The translations under genes and the position numbers were made by a program. 64,000 bases of DNA, taken from positions 1 through 64,000 of the IMG/VR virus record IMGVR_UViG_3300043411_000704; one strand, written 5' to 3'. This document shows positions 48,887-57,658 of this stretch, piece by piece. The notes beneath the pieces were generated by a model. It ran no database searches. It was not told the origin of the DNA and saw only the letters and a list, made by a program, of their open reading frames with translations. The number at the start of each line of letters is the position of its first letter. Position 1 is the first letter of the stretch. This stretch comes from a virus.

Positions 48887-51439
48887 ATGAGTTACCGCAA
48901 TTGCTATTTTTGTAGAAAACATTCGACCATCCATCTTTGGAATTACCAATCCGATGGAACGCCTGTAAAAAACGAGTATTTCTTTAAGCCGTATATCTAT
49001 TTACCTGCTGGTAAACCTGATGAGGCACAAATGTGGGGTATTGATGGTGTTCCATTGGTAAAAAAAGAATTTAACTATGAATGGGAGAGACGTAAATTTG
49101 TTGAAGGATATAAAGGAACTGTATATTTTAATTTACCCCCAACACAACAATATTTGTTGGAAAATTATCACCACAAGGATATTAGTGAACTTACACAGTT
49201 TCCGCTAAGAACCTTCTTTTTTGATATCGAAGTTATTGCCGACGAATTTCCGACTGCAAGCGAATCTAAATTTCCATTGACTTCTGTTACAGTATATGAT
49301 TCACAGGCAAAAAAATATTATGTGTGGGGAATCAAACGCTATGATGAATATTCTTGTAAAGATCATTTAGAAGGCATTGAACCTGATGAAATTGTATACG
49401 AATATTGTGCGGATGAGAAATATCTGTTGGTTAAATTTCTAAAATTTTGGAGACGTAATTTTCCAGATTTGATAGTTGGATATAACTCCTCAAGTTTTGA
49501 TGTGCCATATATAGTAGGACGTATTGAAAAGGTTTTGGGTGAAGGAAAGAGTGCCAAACTGTCTCCTGTGGATAGCATATATGGCAAGGAACAGACGAAT
49601 AAATTTGGCCAGTCATATCAAGAATTTTCTATTGGGGGTATTTCTCACATAGACTATATGGTTCTATACAAAACCTTTACTCCAGGCGAACGGGAAAGTG
49701 ATGCACTAGATTATGTGTGTAATGAGGAATTAGGAATTGGTAAACTAGACTATACAGGTGAATCACTATCATCATTAATGCACCGGGATTGGAACAAGTT
49801 CATTAATTACAATATTTGGGATGTAAAACTAATGATTTTGTTGGATGATAAAAGAAAATATTTAGAAATTGCCAAGTTTTCTGCTTTTTCAGGGTTCTGT
49901 AATGTGGATAAAGCATTAGGAAAAGTCGCAATCATTACTGGAGTTCTGGCTAAGCAAGCATTATCAGATGGTAAAATAATCACCACCCAAGATGAAGGTG
50001 AACATGAAACTATTCCTGGTGGATTTGTGAAAATTCCTAAACCTGGAATGTATGAAAGTGTTACAAGTATAGATCTCAATAGTTTGTATCCAAATGTAAT
50101 CATTACACTTAACATTTCCCCTGAGACTAAGCGTGCTAAAGTTGTCAAAAAAGTGGGGGATGACCTAACAGTTTTTTTGTTCCTTGAAAAAAAATATATC
50201 AACTTAAAAATCAATGAATTAATCGTATTTGCTAAAAATAAGGGCTGGTCCATGTCTGCATCAGGAGTGTTATTTGACCAAAAAGTGCAGAGTGTGTGCT
50301 CTAAGTTCGTGGACGGATTATATCAGAAACGAAAAGCGGTCAAAGCTAAAATGCTCAGGCTTGAAGCAGAAAAAAATCAGGATAAAAAGCTGATTTCTCA
50401 ATTAGATACCGAACAATACTTGTATAAAATTCTTTTAAATTCTACATATGGAGTGTTGGCGAACCGTTTTTTTGCATTATATGATATTGATTGTGCCAAA
50501 TCAATCACCACCACAGGACAGGCACTTATCAAAGAATCGGAAAGGCTAACAAATAAAATAATAAATGAAAAATATGATCTAGACCATGATCATGTTTGCG
50601 CAGGTGATACGGATAGTTTATATTTAACACTTGTTAAAGTTCTGGAGAAGTTAGATATTAAAATTGCGGACAGTGAAGGCAATCTGACACCTGAATTTGA
50701 AGAAGTTGAGAATTATATTGTAGATTCCATTAATGACGGTGTTACCGAATGGGCAAAGACTAAATTGAATTCTACTGATCCTCGTTTTGAATTCAAACGA
50801 GAATCGGTATGCCCCAAAGCCATATGGGTTGGAAAAAAACACTATATTCTTCGTATCATCAATAAGGAAGGAGTGAAGATGGATAAGATCAAATACTCTG
50901 GTTTGTCTGTAGTTAAAGCCACATTTTCGGATCAAGTCAAAGCTGTGACTAAGGGCATTGTGAAACAGATAATGGCTGATAATACCAAATCGCAATGTGA
51001 TGCGCTTTTTATTAAAGAATATGAGAATTTTAACAGTTTGGATACCAAATATATTGCTACTAGATCATCTATGAAAGTTCTAGATAAATGGGGCTCACAG
51101 TGTGTTGGATTAAAATCAGTTAAAGGGTGTCCGCGTCATGCCAAGTGGTCGGTTTATCATAACCACCTCAGAAAAGAACTTGGTTTGGAACATAAATACC
51201 CTGAAATTGAAGATGGCAAGAAAATCAAATTGATATATGTAGAACCCAATAAATATAATATTGATGGAATTGCATACCTTGATGAATTTCCTACAGAATT
51301 CGGTTTAAATCCTGATAAAGATAAAATGTTTGAAATATGTGTAATCAAATGTTTACAACCAATTTATGAGGCTATTGGCTGGAAGATTCCCAACCCACAT
51401 ATTCAATATGACAATACGGAGGATGAAGTATTTGGCTAA
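48887..51439 (+). CDS. 43: DNA polymerase, family B (gp43)
   Basis: 850 aa (T4: 898). Exonuclease motifs: FFDIEV with D113/E115 (T4 positions D112/E114), NSSSFDVPYI and YNIWD; polymerase motifs: DLNSLYPNVI (A), KILLNSTYGVLAN (B) and GDTDSLY (C). All catalytic residues are present, with no intein or intron. It is the replicative polymerase working with the gp45 clamp and gp32. Confidence 0.97.
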   Translation: MSYRNCYFCRKHSTIHLWNYQSDGTPVKNEYFFKPYIYLPAGKPDEAQMWGIDGVPLVKKEFNYEWERRKFVEGYKGTVYFNLPPTQQYLLENYHHKDISELTQFPLRTFFFDIEVIADEFPTASESKFPLTSVTVYDSQAKKYYVWGIKRYDEYSCKDHLEGIEPDEIVYEYCADEKYLLVKFLKFWRRNFPDLIVGYNSSSFDVPYIVGRIEKVLGEGKSAKLSPVDSIYGKEQTNKFGQSYQEFSIGGISHIDYMVLYKTFTPGERESDALDYVCNEELGIGKLDYTGESLSSLMHRDWNKFINYNIWDVKLMILLDDKRKYLEIAKFSAFSGFCNVDKALGKVAIITGVLAKQALSDGKIITTQDEGEHETIPGGFVKIPKPGMYESVTSIDLNSLYPNVIITLNISPETKRAKVVKKVGDDLTVFLFLEKKYINLKINELIVFAKNKGWSMSASGVLFDQKVQSVCSKFVDGLYQKRKAVKAKMLRLEAEKNQDKKLISQLDTEQYLYKILLNSTYGVLANRFFALYDIDCAKSITTTGQALIKESERLTNKIINEKYDLDHDHVCAGDTDSLYLTLVKVLEKLDIKIADSEGNLTPEFEEVENYIVDSINDGVTEWAKTKLNSTDPRFEFKRESVCPKAIWVGKKHYILRIINKEGVKMDKIKYSGLSVVKATFSDQVKAVTKGIVKQIMADNTKSQCDALFIKEYENFNSLDTKYIATRSSMKVLDKWGSQCVGLKSVKGCPRHAKWSVYHNHLRKELGLEHKYPEIEDGKKIKLIYVEPNKYNIDGIAYLDEFPTEFGLNPDKDKMFEICVIKCLQPIYEAIGWKIPNPHIQYDNTEDEVFG

Positions 51440-51442
51440 ATA
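51437..51442 (+). promoter_or_regulatory. late-type TAAATA box
   Basis: TAAATA includes the polymerase stop codon and stands 7 nt before the ATG at 51450. Confidence 0.4.
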
Positions 51443-51449
51443 CCTAGTG

Positions 51450-51734
51450 ATGAAGAAAAAATGGGAAAATTATATATCTAAAATAAAAAGGATATATAAT
51501 ATCATCTTTGAGACCCGTGATTTGGAAGAAATTCGTGCAGATTATTATGCAGCAAAGTGGATTTCTAAAGAAGAATTACGAAGACTGATGAAATATGAGA
51601 TTGAACAACTTACAAATTTGTTAATTGCCGAAAAAGATAGTAGTAAAATATTGTTTGAGAATTTTAATCTGGCAACCATGAGAAATAGTTTTGATATAGA
51701 AGAAAAAACGATAAAAAGTGGAAGAAAATATTGA
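51450..51734 (+). CDS. hypothetical protein, 94 aa
   Basis: Starts MKKKWENYISKIKRIYNIIF, helical and Lys-rich, with ISKEELRRLMKYEIEQLTNLL. The frame extends upstream into the polymerase gene, but a start at 51450 just after its stop is preferred. Function unknown. Confidence 0.5.
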   Translation: MKKKWENYISKIKRIYNIIFETRDLEEIRADYYAAKWISKEELRRLMKYEIEQLTNLLIAEKDSSKILFENFNLATMRNSFDIEEKTIKSGRKY

Positions 51735-51901
51735 TGCAAAAGAGAAATATAAAATTGATTATGGATGATACCTGTTACGTGTTGAATGACCATGAACCAC
51801 CATTCAGTCTTCTACCAGAAGAAATAAAAGAATTATACCGATTATGTGTAAAATTTAAATACATGCTAGAACCCTGTGATTTTTTTGTGAAAATCACTTG
51901 A
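51734..51901 (+). CDS. small hypothetical protein, 55 aa
   Basis: An unlisted frame whose ATG overlaps the previous TGA (TGATG): MQKRNIKLIMDDTCYVLNDH then EPPFSLLPEEIKELYRL. No known family. Its stop lies inside the -35 box of the following gene's promoter. Confidence 0.5.
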   Translation: MQKRNIKLIMDDTCYVLNDHEPPFSLLPEEIKELYRLCVKFKYMLEPCDFFVKIT

Positions 51902-51926
51902 AATCATGTTTTTCGTTGTTTAATAA
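51898..51926 (+). promoter_or_regulatory. sigma70-type promoter
   Basis: TTGAAA (51898-51903, containing the upstream TGA), 17-bp spacer, TAATAA (51921-51926), 6 nt to the ATG at 51933. Confidence 0.65.
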
Positions 51927-51932
51927 AAGACA

Positions 51933-52292
51933 ATGAGCAAAATAATAGCAATTTATGAAGATGTGGCAAGATTAGTCGTTGGTGAAGTGGTTGAAGAAAC
52001 ACCAGAGTTTTATAAACTTAAAAATCCGGTGATCGCAATGGCAAAATCACCGCAACCCGGACAATTTCAAACTGAATTTATTCCGTATGAAATGGTGAGT
52101 GTTGAACCTCAACCTTTGCCTCTCAGGGCAATGTGTGAAGAATCATATAATGGTATTATGACCTTTCAGAAAAAGGGGTTACGAATGGATAATGTTCCAC
52201 TTAGAGCAGATCTATTGGATGGATATAAGCAAAAAATTGCGGGTCAACCTGTTCAAAAAGCACCTGAAAAGAATATAGTTAAATTATTTTAA
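51933..52292 (+). CDS. conserved T4-like hypothetical protein, 119 aa
   Basis: Start MSKIIAIYEDVARLVVGEVVEETPEF then YKLKNPVIAM resembles a small beta-barrel protein encoded next to replication genes in T4-like marine phages; the IPYEMVS strand follows. Function unknown; a Sm-like beta fold is plausible. Followed by the histone-like gene. Confidence 0.6.
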   Translation: MSKIIAIYEDVARLVVGEVVEETPEFYKLKNPVIAMAKSPQPGQFQTEFIPYEMVSVEPQPLPLRAMCEESYNGIMTFQKKGLRMDNVPLRADLLDGYKQKIAGQPVQKAPEKNIVKLF

Positions 52293-52331
52293 TACACAAA
52301 ACCGCAAAAACAATACTAAATAGAAAATCTC

Positions 52332-52598
52332 ATGGCAGAAGAAACAGAAAATACAGAAAATACCGTCAGCGCCAATTCAGTGGTAGCTGAACTATATGCA
52401 GCATATACCGCAGATTATGCAAAGTTCACTGATAAAGGAACTGCACAAGCTGCTGCTCGTGCTCGAAAGGCTCTTTCAGCACTAGGAAAAGCAGTTAAAC
52501 CCGCTCGTAAAGAACTTCAACTTGCAAAGGTTGAGGCGGTCGCAAAGAAACGTGCGGCAAAGGCTGCTGCAAAAGCAGCTACACCGGTTGCAGAATAA
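52332..52598 (+). CDS. histone H1-like DNA-binding protein (Hc1-like)
   Basis: 88 aa. The central DKGTAQAAARARKALSALGK followed by PARKELQLAK matches the Hc1 histone-like family (a paired-helix with AxRARKALxxLxK), and the Lys/Ala-rich C-terminal tail KKRAAKAAAKAA is typical of H1-type proteins. It probably binds DNA, either to condense host or phage DNA or inside the head. TAAATA at 52317-52322 stands 9 nt before the ATG, then a terminator follows the gene. Confidence 0.8.
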   Translation: MAEETENTENTVSANSVVAELYAAYTADYAKFTDKGTAQAAARARKALSALGKAVKPARKELQLAKVEAVAKKRAAKAAAKAATPVAE

Positions 52599-52622
52599 TA
52601 AGCATATACAAATAATAAAGTT

Positions 52623-52656
52623 AAAACGCAAAGAAGTCAAATTCTTTGCGTTTTTT
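52623..52656 (+). terminator. intrinsic terminator before uvsX
   Basis: Stem 52623-52635 / 52642-52654 (aaaacgcaaagaa with its complement) with a 6-nt loop, followed by T residues to 52656. It ends the histone-like gene's transcript. Confidence 0.9.
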
Positions 52657-52657
52657 C

Positions 52658-52686
52658 TTGAAACGGACTTGACGATTTGTTAAATT
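52658..52686 (+). promoter_or_regulatory. sigma70-type promoter for uvsX
   Basis: TTGAAA (52658-52663), 17-bp spacer, TAAATT (52681-52686), 11 nt to the ATG at 52698. A second TTGACG (52669-52674) is mis-spaced for that start. Confidence 0.6.
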
Positions 52687-52697
52687 GTGCTCTATAT

Positions 52698-53777
52698 ATG
52701 GCAGTCAACAAAGCATTAATTGAAAAAATCAAGAAAAATTCATCAATCAAAGATGTAACGATACTTTCAAATTCCAAATTTTATAACGAAAAAACATTTG
52801 TAAATACAAAAATACCAGCACTCAATATTCTTTTGTCAGGTGACTTGGATAAAGGATGGGGATCAGGATTAACATTTTGGGCAGCAGACTCAAAACATTT
52901 TAAGACCGCATTTGTGCTAACACTGGTGAAAGCATACTTAGATGCAAACGAAGATTCGGTTATTGTGTTTTATGATTCTGAATTTGGTGCGCCTCCACCA
53001 TATTTTACTGCCTTTGGAATTGATACAGATCGTGTTATACACTGTCCCATAACTTGTATAGAGGATTTAAAGTTTGATTTAGTTAAACAACTAAAGGACT
53101 TCAGTAGGGATGATAAAGTTGCGATAATGATTGATTCGATTGGCAATTTGGCATCAACCAAAGAAGTGCAAAATGCAGAGGAACATAATCAGGCTAAAGA
53201 TATGACTCGTGCCCAAGAATTGAAGAGTCTGTGGAGAATGATTACGCCGCATCTAACGATTAAAGATGTGCCAATGGCAGCAATTAATCATGTATACGAG
53301 GAACAGAAGATGTATGGTAAATCAATCATGAGTGGCGGTAAAGGTGGGATCTTGTCATCAGACAATATTTTCTTTATCAGTAAATCACAAGAAAAAGATA
53401 AAACAACCAATGAATTATTGGGTAATAATTTCACCGTAACGGCAGAAAAGAGTAGGTTAATTAAAGAACGATCAAAAATCACCTTCAATGTAACCTTTGA
53501 AGGTGGTATCAACCGTTGGAGCGGTCTGCTAGATATTGCACTGGATTCTGGTCATGTAGTTAAACCTAAAATGGGGTGGTATGCAAGAGTCCTGAACGGT
53601 AAACAAGAGGAAACTCTATACAGAGAGAAAAATACCAATACGGAAGATTTTTGGAAACCAATTCTTGCAGATCCAACCTTTAAGGAATTTGTGAAGGAAA
53701 GTTTCTCATTAGGACAAGTTGAAATGATTCAGGATAAATCCGCAACCGAAATCGCAGAAGAATTGGGCGAAGAATAA
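52698..53777 (+). CDS. uvsX: RecA-like recombinase UvsX
   Basis: 359 aa from MAVNKALIEK (T4: 391). Core motifs: FYDSEFG, VAIMIDSIGNLAS (Walker B), MAAINHVYEEQKMYGKSI and GGKGGILSSDNIFFIS (loop region). The Walker A position reads AADSKHFKT (62-70), lacking the glycines of the usual P-loop. With gp32 and UvsY it performs strand exchange for recombination-dependent replication. A start at 52677 is out of keeping with the promoter. Confidence 0.93.
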   Translation: MAVNKALIEKIKKNSSIKDVTILSNSKFYNEKTFVNTKIPALNILLSGDLDKGWGSGLTFWAADSKHFKTAFVLTLVKAYLDANEDSVIVFYDSEFGAPPPYFTAFGIDTDRVIHCPITCIEDLKFDLVKQLKDFSRDDKVAIMIDSIGNLASTKEVQNAEEHNQAKDMTRAQELKSLWRMITPHLTIKDVPMAAINHVYEEQKMYGKSIMSGGKGGILSSDNIFFISKSQEKDKTTNELLGNNFTVTAEKSRLIKERSKITFNVTFEGGINRWSGLLDIALDSGHVVKPKMGWYARVLNGKQEETLYREKNTNTEDFWKPILADPTFKEFVKESFSLGQVEMIQDKSATEIAEELGEE

Positions 53778-53794
53778 GTAAAAAGAACATTAAT

Positions 53795-54097
53795 ATGATA
53801 AAAGCGACATTAAAATCAACAGGATGGCGGGCAGACGAACCAAAAACAAATGAATATCTGATCGAAGAAGATAAAGTAGCATTTGATAAATTAGAAAACA
53901 ACGGAACAAAAACACCCGTCACCTTTGGCGAACTGTATAATGTGTATAAAGATAGAAAATCTTATACTAAAGTGGATGCAGGATATGAAAAGACTGTTCT
54001 TAACGTTGAAATGTTTGAAAATTGGTTTTTTAAAACATATGTTCCTAAAGGATTATATGACAGAATGATCTCCGTAAAATTTGAAAAAGTAGGATGA
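53795..54097 (+). CDS. hypothetical protein, 100 aa, paralogue 1
   Basis: Co-linear with the next protein: MIK...KPKTxE, DxVAxDxL, TxGELYNxYKxR, VEMFENWFFK and a closing RMISVKFEK. The function is unknown. A third copy of its last codons lies at 55835-55876 as a remnant. Confidence 0.65.
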   Translation: MIKATLKSTGWRADEPKTNEYLIEEDKVAFDKLENNGTKTPVTFGELYNVYKDRKSYTKVDAGYEKTVLNVEMFENWFFKTYVPKGLYDRMISVKFEKVG

Positions 54098-54399
54098 TTA
54101 AATCTGTAATAACATTATCGTCAATGTTTGTTGATAAACCTAAAACAATAGAAATTCTGTTGAACGATAATGATGTGGCAATGGAACATCTGGATGAAGC
54201 AACGGGTTCAAAAGTAAAAACTACGGTTGGTCAACTGTTTGACCTTTACAAACGACGGAGTGTGTATTACAATGATGGCCGCGAAGTGGATTCACAGATA
54301 ACGCCTGATGTTTTTGAACAATGGTTTTATTTCAAACATATAAACGGAAAAGCATTTAGTCAAAGAATTTTAAAAATTGAACATCAACGAATAAAATGA
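54094..54399 (+). CDS. hypothetical protein, 101 aa, paralogue 2
   Basis: Paralogue of the preceding gene (see it for shared motifs), with the same length and a 4-bp overlap; sequence divergence is large, so the duplication is old. Function unknown. Confidence 0.65.
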   Translation: MIKSVITLSSMFVDKPKTIEILLNDNDVAMEHLDEATGSKVKTTVGQLFDLYKRRSVYYNDGREVDSQITPDVFEQWFYFKHINGKAFSQRILKIEHQRIK

Positions 54400-54809
54400 A
54401 AGCACAAAATAAATTACGTAGAGAAATAATGTTGTATGCAGCAACAGATGCCAATTACTTACCATATAAAGATGTATCAAATTATACGACTGATATAGAT
54501 GTTGAAAATACTTGGACGCATTTTATCGAAGAACACCATTCTTATGGCCCACAAGATGTGATAACTGATTTTAGATATCAGGGCGAAGATTCAAATTGTA
54601 ATTCCAAAGAATGGTCTCGACACTATGACCATGAAGAACGAGCAGTTCAGTGTTGCGATGGATCATGGGTAGGTTACACTTTTTGGTCAGGCGGCGGCAA
54701 TCATGGAACACCTGAAGAAATTGATTATATATCAGATGCATATGATATTGTGGTAGAAAAAGAATATAAAATTATTAAACGCGAATTTAAAAGAGTTGAT
54801 GAAAAATAA
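54396..54809 (+). CDS. hypothetical protein, 137 aa
   Basis: Not recognised. Contains WTHFIEEHHSYGPQDVITDF, and WVGYTFWSGGGNHGTPEEID, with several Cys, His and Trp residues in the middle. Coupled on both sides by 4-bp or similar overlaps. Confidence 0.6.
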   Translation: MKAQNKLRREIMLYAATDANYLPYKDVSNYTTDIDVENTWTHFIEEHHSYGPQDVITDFRYQGEDSNCNSKEWSRHYDHEERAVQCCDGSWVGYTFWSGGGNHGTPEEIDYISDAYDIVVEKEYKIIKREFKRVDEK

Positions 54810-54993
54810 ATATTTCTTTGACCAAGATGATGATTGTCATTGGTATTTGATTGACAACGATATGCGATTTGAATGGTTCCAATGGAAGGAATTAGCAAGT
54901 AACACAACAGAAAGTCTAAGCACCCCTTATTTTGCACAGGCACTAGGTTGTAATCCATCTAGATATGTGTTTGAAAACCCTGATAAGTTATGA
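54799..54993 (+). CDS. hypothetical protein, 64 aa
   Basis: ATG at 54799 (MKNKYFFDQDDDCHWYLIDN); the preceding TTG is unlikely. The DQDDDxHWYLID...FExF pattern is known from small phage proteins without an assigned function. It overlaps the 137-aa gene by 11 bp. Confidence 0.6.
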   Translation: MKNKYFFDQDDDCHWYLIDNDMRFEWFQWKELASNTTESLSTPYFAQALGCNPSRYVFENPDKL

Positions 54994-55187
54994 AAACCGA
55001 AACTGTAGAACAGAGCTTAGACCATGCTATATGGGATGCAAAATGTGATTTTGAGGAATCAATGATGTTGCGACGAGTTTATAAAAAACTTGGTAATACC
55101 ACAATATCTGACTTTTGCGAAAAAGGTGCAAGAAAATACTTACAAAGAATTAGAAATTTTAAAAAACTAAAACAATTAATAAAATGA
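54990..55187 (+). CDS. hypothetical protein, 65 aa
   Basis: Not recognised; helical, charged (MKTETVEQSLDHAIWDAKCD), basic C-terminal RIRNFKKLKQLIK. Joined to both neighbours by 4-bp overlaps. Confidence 0.55.
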   Translation: MKTETVEQSLDHAIWDAKCDFEESMMLRRVYKKLGNTTISDFCEKGARKYLQRIRNFKKLKQLIK

Positions 55188-55540
55188 ATAAATTCAAATG
55201 TGTAAATTGTGGATATATTGGTGAAACAGATAATAATTTCTTTATCTTATGTCCTAAATGTCTTGTCGTGACAGAAAAACAAGAGGCGGAGTTATCAACT
55301 ATGAATAATGGTGTGACAGGGCTAGTATATAAGTGTCCTGACTATGATCAACATCAATTGAATGATGAAGAAAAATCGTTGATAGATAATGGTCGAAAAA
55401 TTGATGCAATCAAATTACTACGAAATAGGTATTATAATGAAGGGCGTTCGTTGGGATTGGCCGAGGCTAAAGCCGTGTGTGATGCATATGATGGTCCATC
55501 ACTAAGTTACTCAACTAAATTCGGAGGTTTAAGCGGTTAG
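55184..55540 (+). CDS. zinc-ribbon protein with ribosomal L7/L12 C-terminal-like domain
   Basis: 118 aa. KCVNCGYIG and CPKCLVV give a four-Cys zinc ribbon (5-30). Residues about 72-105 (NGRKIDAIKLLRNRYYNEGR, then LGLAEAKAVCDAY) match the bL12 C-terminal domain helix pattern (GRKxxAIKxLRxxxGxxLxEAKxxVD). This fusion occurs in some phages and bacteria. bL12 CTD recruits translation GTPases, so an effect on host translation is possible but speculative. Confidence 0.65.
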   Translation: MNKFKCVNCGYIGETDNNFFILCPKCLVVTEKQEAELSTMNNGVTGLVYKCPDYDQHQLNDEEKSLIDNGRKIDAIKLLRNRYYNEGRSLGLAEAKAVCDAYDGPSLSYSTKFGGLSG

Positions 55541-55541
55541 T

Positions 55542-55781
55542 ATGGAATGGACCCAAGAAGAAATATTGGATTGGTTGTCTAAAAAAGATCGACTGATACG
55601 CATTGGATGGGGTGTGCATCATTTTAATGGATCTGGTGATATTCTATATAATGTGGAACATACGGGTAATGTATATGAAATATGGTGTGTATATACGCCA
55701 TGGGAAACTCCTTCAGAATTTTGGCTTACACCTAAGTTAAAAAGTATTGGAATTCAACTGGAACTAAATTTTAATGTCTAA
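55542..55781 (+). CDS. hypothetical protein, 79 aa
   Basis: Not recognised; Trp-rich (MEWTQEEILDWLSKKDRLIR, EIWCVYTPWETPSEFW). Its 3' end overlaps the duplicated helicase start at 55774. Confidence 0.55.
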   Translation: MEWTQEEILDWLSKKDRLIRIGWGVHHFNGSGDILYNVEHTGNVYEIWCVYTPWETPSEFWLTPKLKSIGIQLELNFNV

Positions 55782-55876
55782 AATAGACCTAGATTTTGTA
55801 AGCACTGGTTCTCACATGAACACCTAATAGTTTAATGCAAAGAATGCTCTCAGTAAAATATCAAAAAGTAAAATAA
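55774..55876 (+). pseudogene. recombination scar: gp41 5'-end copy plus 3' end of a 53795-like gene
   Basis: ATG at 55774 begins MSKIDLDF, the same eight residues as gp41, with 19 identical nucleotides (55779-55797 = 56237-56255), then diverges and stops at 55827. At 55835-55876 the frame MQRMLSVKYQKVK is nearly identical in sequence to the 3' end of the 100-aa paralogue at 53795-54097. This looks like the footprint of a deletion or recombination between helicase and a third paralogue. Confidence 0.7.
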
Positions 55877-55879
55877 TTT

Positions 55880-56239
55880 ATGTTCAAAATGTTTGACAAC
55901 CTGTTCTATTCTGTATTAGAAAAAACTAAACATTCACAAAAGGATCGGATACCATCGGCGAGGCTCCCCTCTACGCTAATACAACACCAATGCAAAAATT
56001 GTGGTGCAAGTCTAAATGATTTGAATACCAGTATAATTGTTTGCGAATATTGTAAATCTAGGTATGAAAATAATAAGATTACTGATAAATTTTACAGTGC
56101 TCATGTAGGAACAGATGCAGGAAGGTTATCAGGATTATGTCAAAAAGATTTAAGCGCAACAGAATTTGCACTAAGCGGGAATTACTATGATCCTAAACAA
56201 ATGTTAGAAAATTACTGGTTCCCAAAAAATAATGAGTAA
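55880..56239 (+). CDS. zinc-ribbon hypothetical protein, 119 aa
   Basis: CKNCGASL and CEYCKSRYE give a CxxC...CxxC zinc ribbon at about 38-62. N-terminus is amphipathic (MFKMFDNLFYSVLEK). The last 8 bp overlap the gp41 start. Function unknown. Confidence 0.6.
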   Translation: MFKMFDNLFYSVLEKTKHSQKDRIPSARLPSTLIQHQCKNCGASLNDLNTSIIVCEYCKSRYENNKITDKFYSAHVGTDAGRLSGLCQKDLSATEFALSGNYYDPKQMLENYWFPKNNE

Positions 56240-57587
56240 AATAGACCTAGATTTTTTCGAAAAAATTCTATTTCAACAAATCTTAAAGAAGGATAATACG
56301 TTCCTTGCTGCATGTGTTGATCATCTGGATAAAGAGTTGTTTAAAAATAAAGATATTGGTGTAATAGTCGGTATCATCAAAGATTTTTATTTGGAACGCG
56401 ATGCGATTCCTACGCATACGGAATTAAAAGTTCGGATCAATGAGTCCAAGGTGAGAGACCACTTAGAAAAAGCGGTTAAAGAAATACGAGACCTTGATAA
56501 GGAATATGATGAAGATGAATTGATTGCTAATACCGAATACTTTCTAAAACAACGTAAAACCGAATTAGTTTTAACCAAGGCAGTTGAAGAAAAGGTTGCA
56601 AACAAAGCGGTTGATCTAGATGAATATCAGAAAGAAAATGAGAAAATTAGTAATATCTGTCTGATAGACAACCTGGGGTTGGACTACTTCGGAGACAATC
56701 ATCGTGTGGTTTCATATCTGGAAGAAGTTGACACTTTGATTTCTACAGGTTTTAAGGGATTAGACAATGCAATTGGTGGTGGATTGATGGCTGAAGGCAG
56801 GGCACTATATTGTATTTCAGGTGAAACAAATGCCGGTAAAAGTGTCGTGTTAGCTAATATTGCGGTAAACCTATTACTACAAAATAAAAATGTAGTGCTG
56901 TATACGCTTGAAATGAGTGAGAAAAGGTATGCTAAGCGTATTTCTGGCATATTGACTGGTATTGCCATAGCATCACTAAAAGATAATATCAATTCCTACA
57001 AAGAATATATACGTGATTTTGTAGAAAAATATAGATCGAAGTTAATAATTAAAGAGTTTCCGACCAAAAGCATAACCGCAAAAAACATTTATGCTTATAC
57101 AATGAAGTTGATGAGGCACAAAAAATGTAGATTTGATGTAATGCTATTTGATTATCATACATTGCTTAAACCAAGCCTTAAACAACCTAGCAAACACGAC
57201 GAATTACAATTTATTACACAAGAATGTCGGGGTCTCACATATACCCTTGAATGTCCGGGTATAACAGTTGCTCAGCTTAATAGAGGATCACATAAACAGC
57301 AAAAACCTGGATTAGACAATGCTGCCGGTTCATGGAACCAGATTTCGGATTTTGATGCATGGGTTACGTTAGCCCAAACAGACGAAGATAGAGAAGCAAA
57401 TATTTTACGATTCTATGGTGACAAATGTCGCGACGGAATGAAAGGAAATACTGGAATATTCAATGTTGATTATAATACTTTAAGATTGACTGATCCAGAC
57501 AATATGATTGTTGAATCCATACACACTATAAATGAAATAGACAGTGATACAATTTCCGAAATTGATTTACTGGATTACACGGACTGA
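56232..57587 (+). CDS. 41: replicative DNA helicase gp41 (DnaB-like)
   Basis: 451 aa (T4: 475). Walker A GETNAGKS at 197-204, Walker B-like VMLFDYHTLL, and AQLNRGS with the arginine-finger region complete the RecA core; residues 1-130 form the N-terminal helical domain. It unwinds DNA at the fork. The primase partner gp61 is not in the window. Its 5' end is partly duplicated upstream at 55774. Confidence 0.93.
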   Translation: MSKIDLDFFEKILFQQILKKDNTFLAACVDHLDKELFKNKDIGVIVGIIKDFYLERDAIPTHTELKVRINESKVRDHLEKAVKEIRDLDKEYDEDELIANTEYFLKQRKTELVLTKAVEEKVANKAVDLDEYQKENEKISNICLIDNLGLDYFGDNHRVVSYLEEVDTLISTGFKGLDNAIGGGLMAEGRALYCISGETNAGKSVVLANIAVNLLLQNKNVVLYTLEMSEKRYAKRISGILTGIAIASLKDNINSYKEYIRDFVEKYRSKLIIKEFPTKSITAKNIYAYTMKLMRHKKCRFDVMLFDYHTLLKPSLKQPSKHDELQFITQECRGLTYTLECPGITVAQLNRGSHKQQKPGLDNAAGSWNQISDFDAWVTLAQTDEDREANILRFYGDKCRDGMKGNTGIFNVDYNTLRLTDPDNMIVESIHTINEIDSDTISEIDLLDYTD

Positions 57588-57658
57588 ACAATTTAGATTC
57601 AAATATTGAACTTGGGACGAATAAACAGAATCAATTAGATATTCCAAGAGAAAAAAGA

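Noticed and set aside
48887-51439. Intein or intron in DNA polymerase
   Set aside because: All exonuclease and polymerase motifs occur in order with normal spacing and the length is slightly below T4's.
52669-52698. TTGACG-TATATA as the uvsX promoter
   Set aside because: Its -10 would overlap the start codon and put transcription inside the gene; the TTGAAA-N17-TAAATT pair is better placed.
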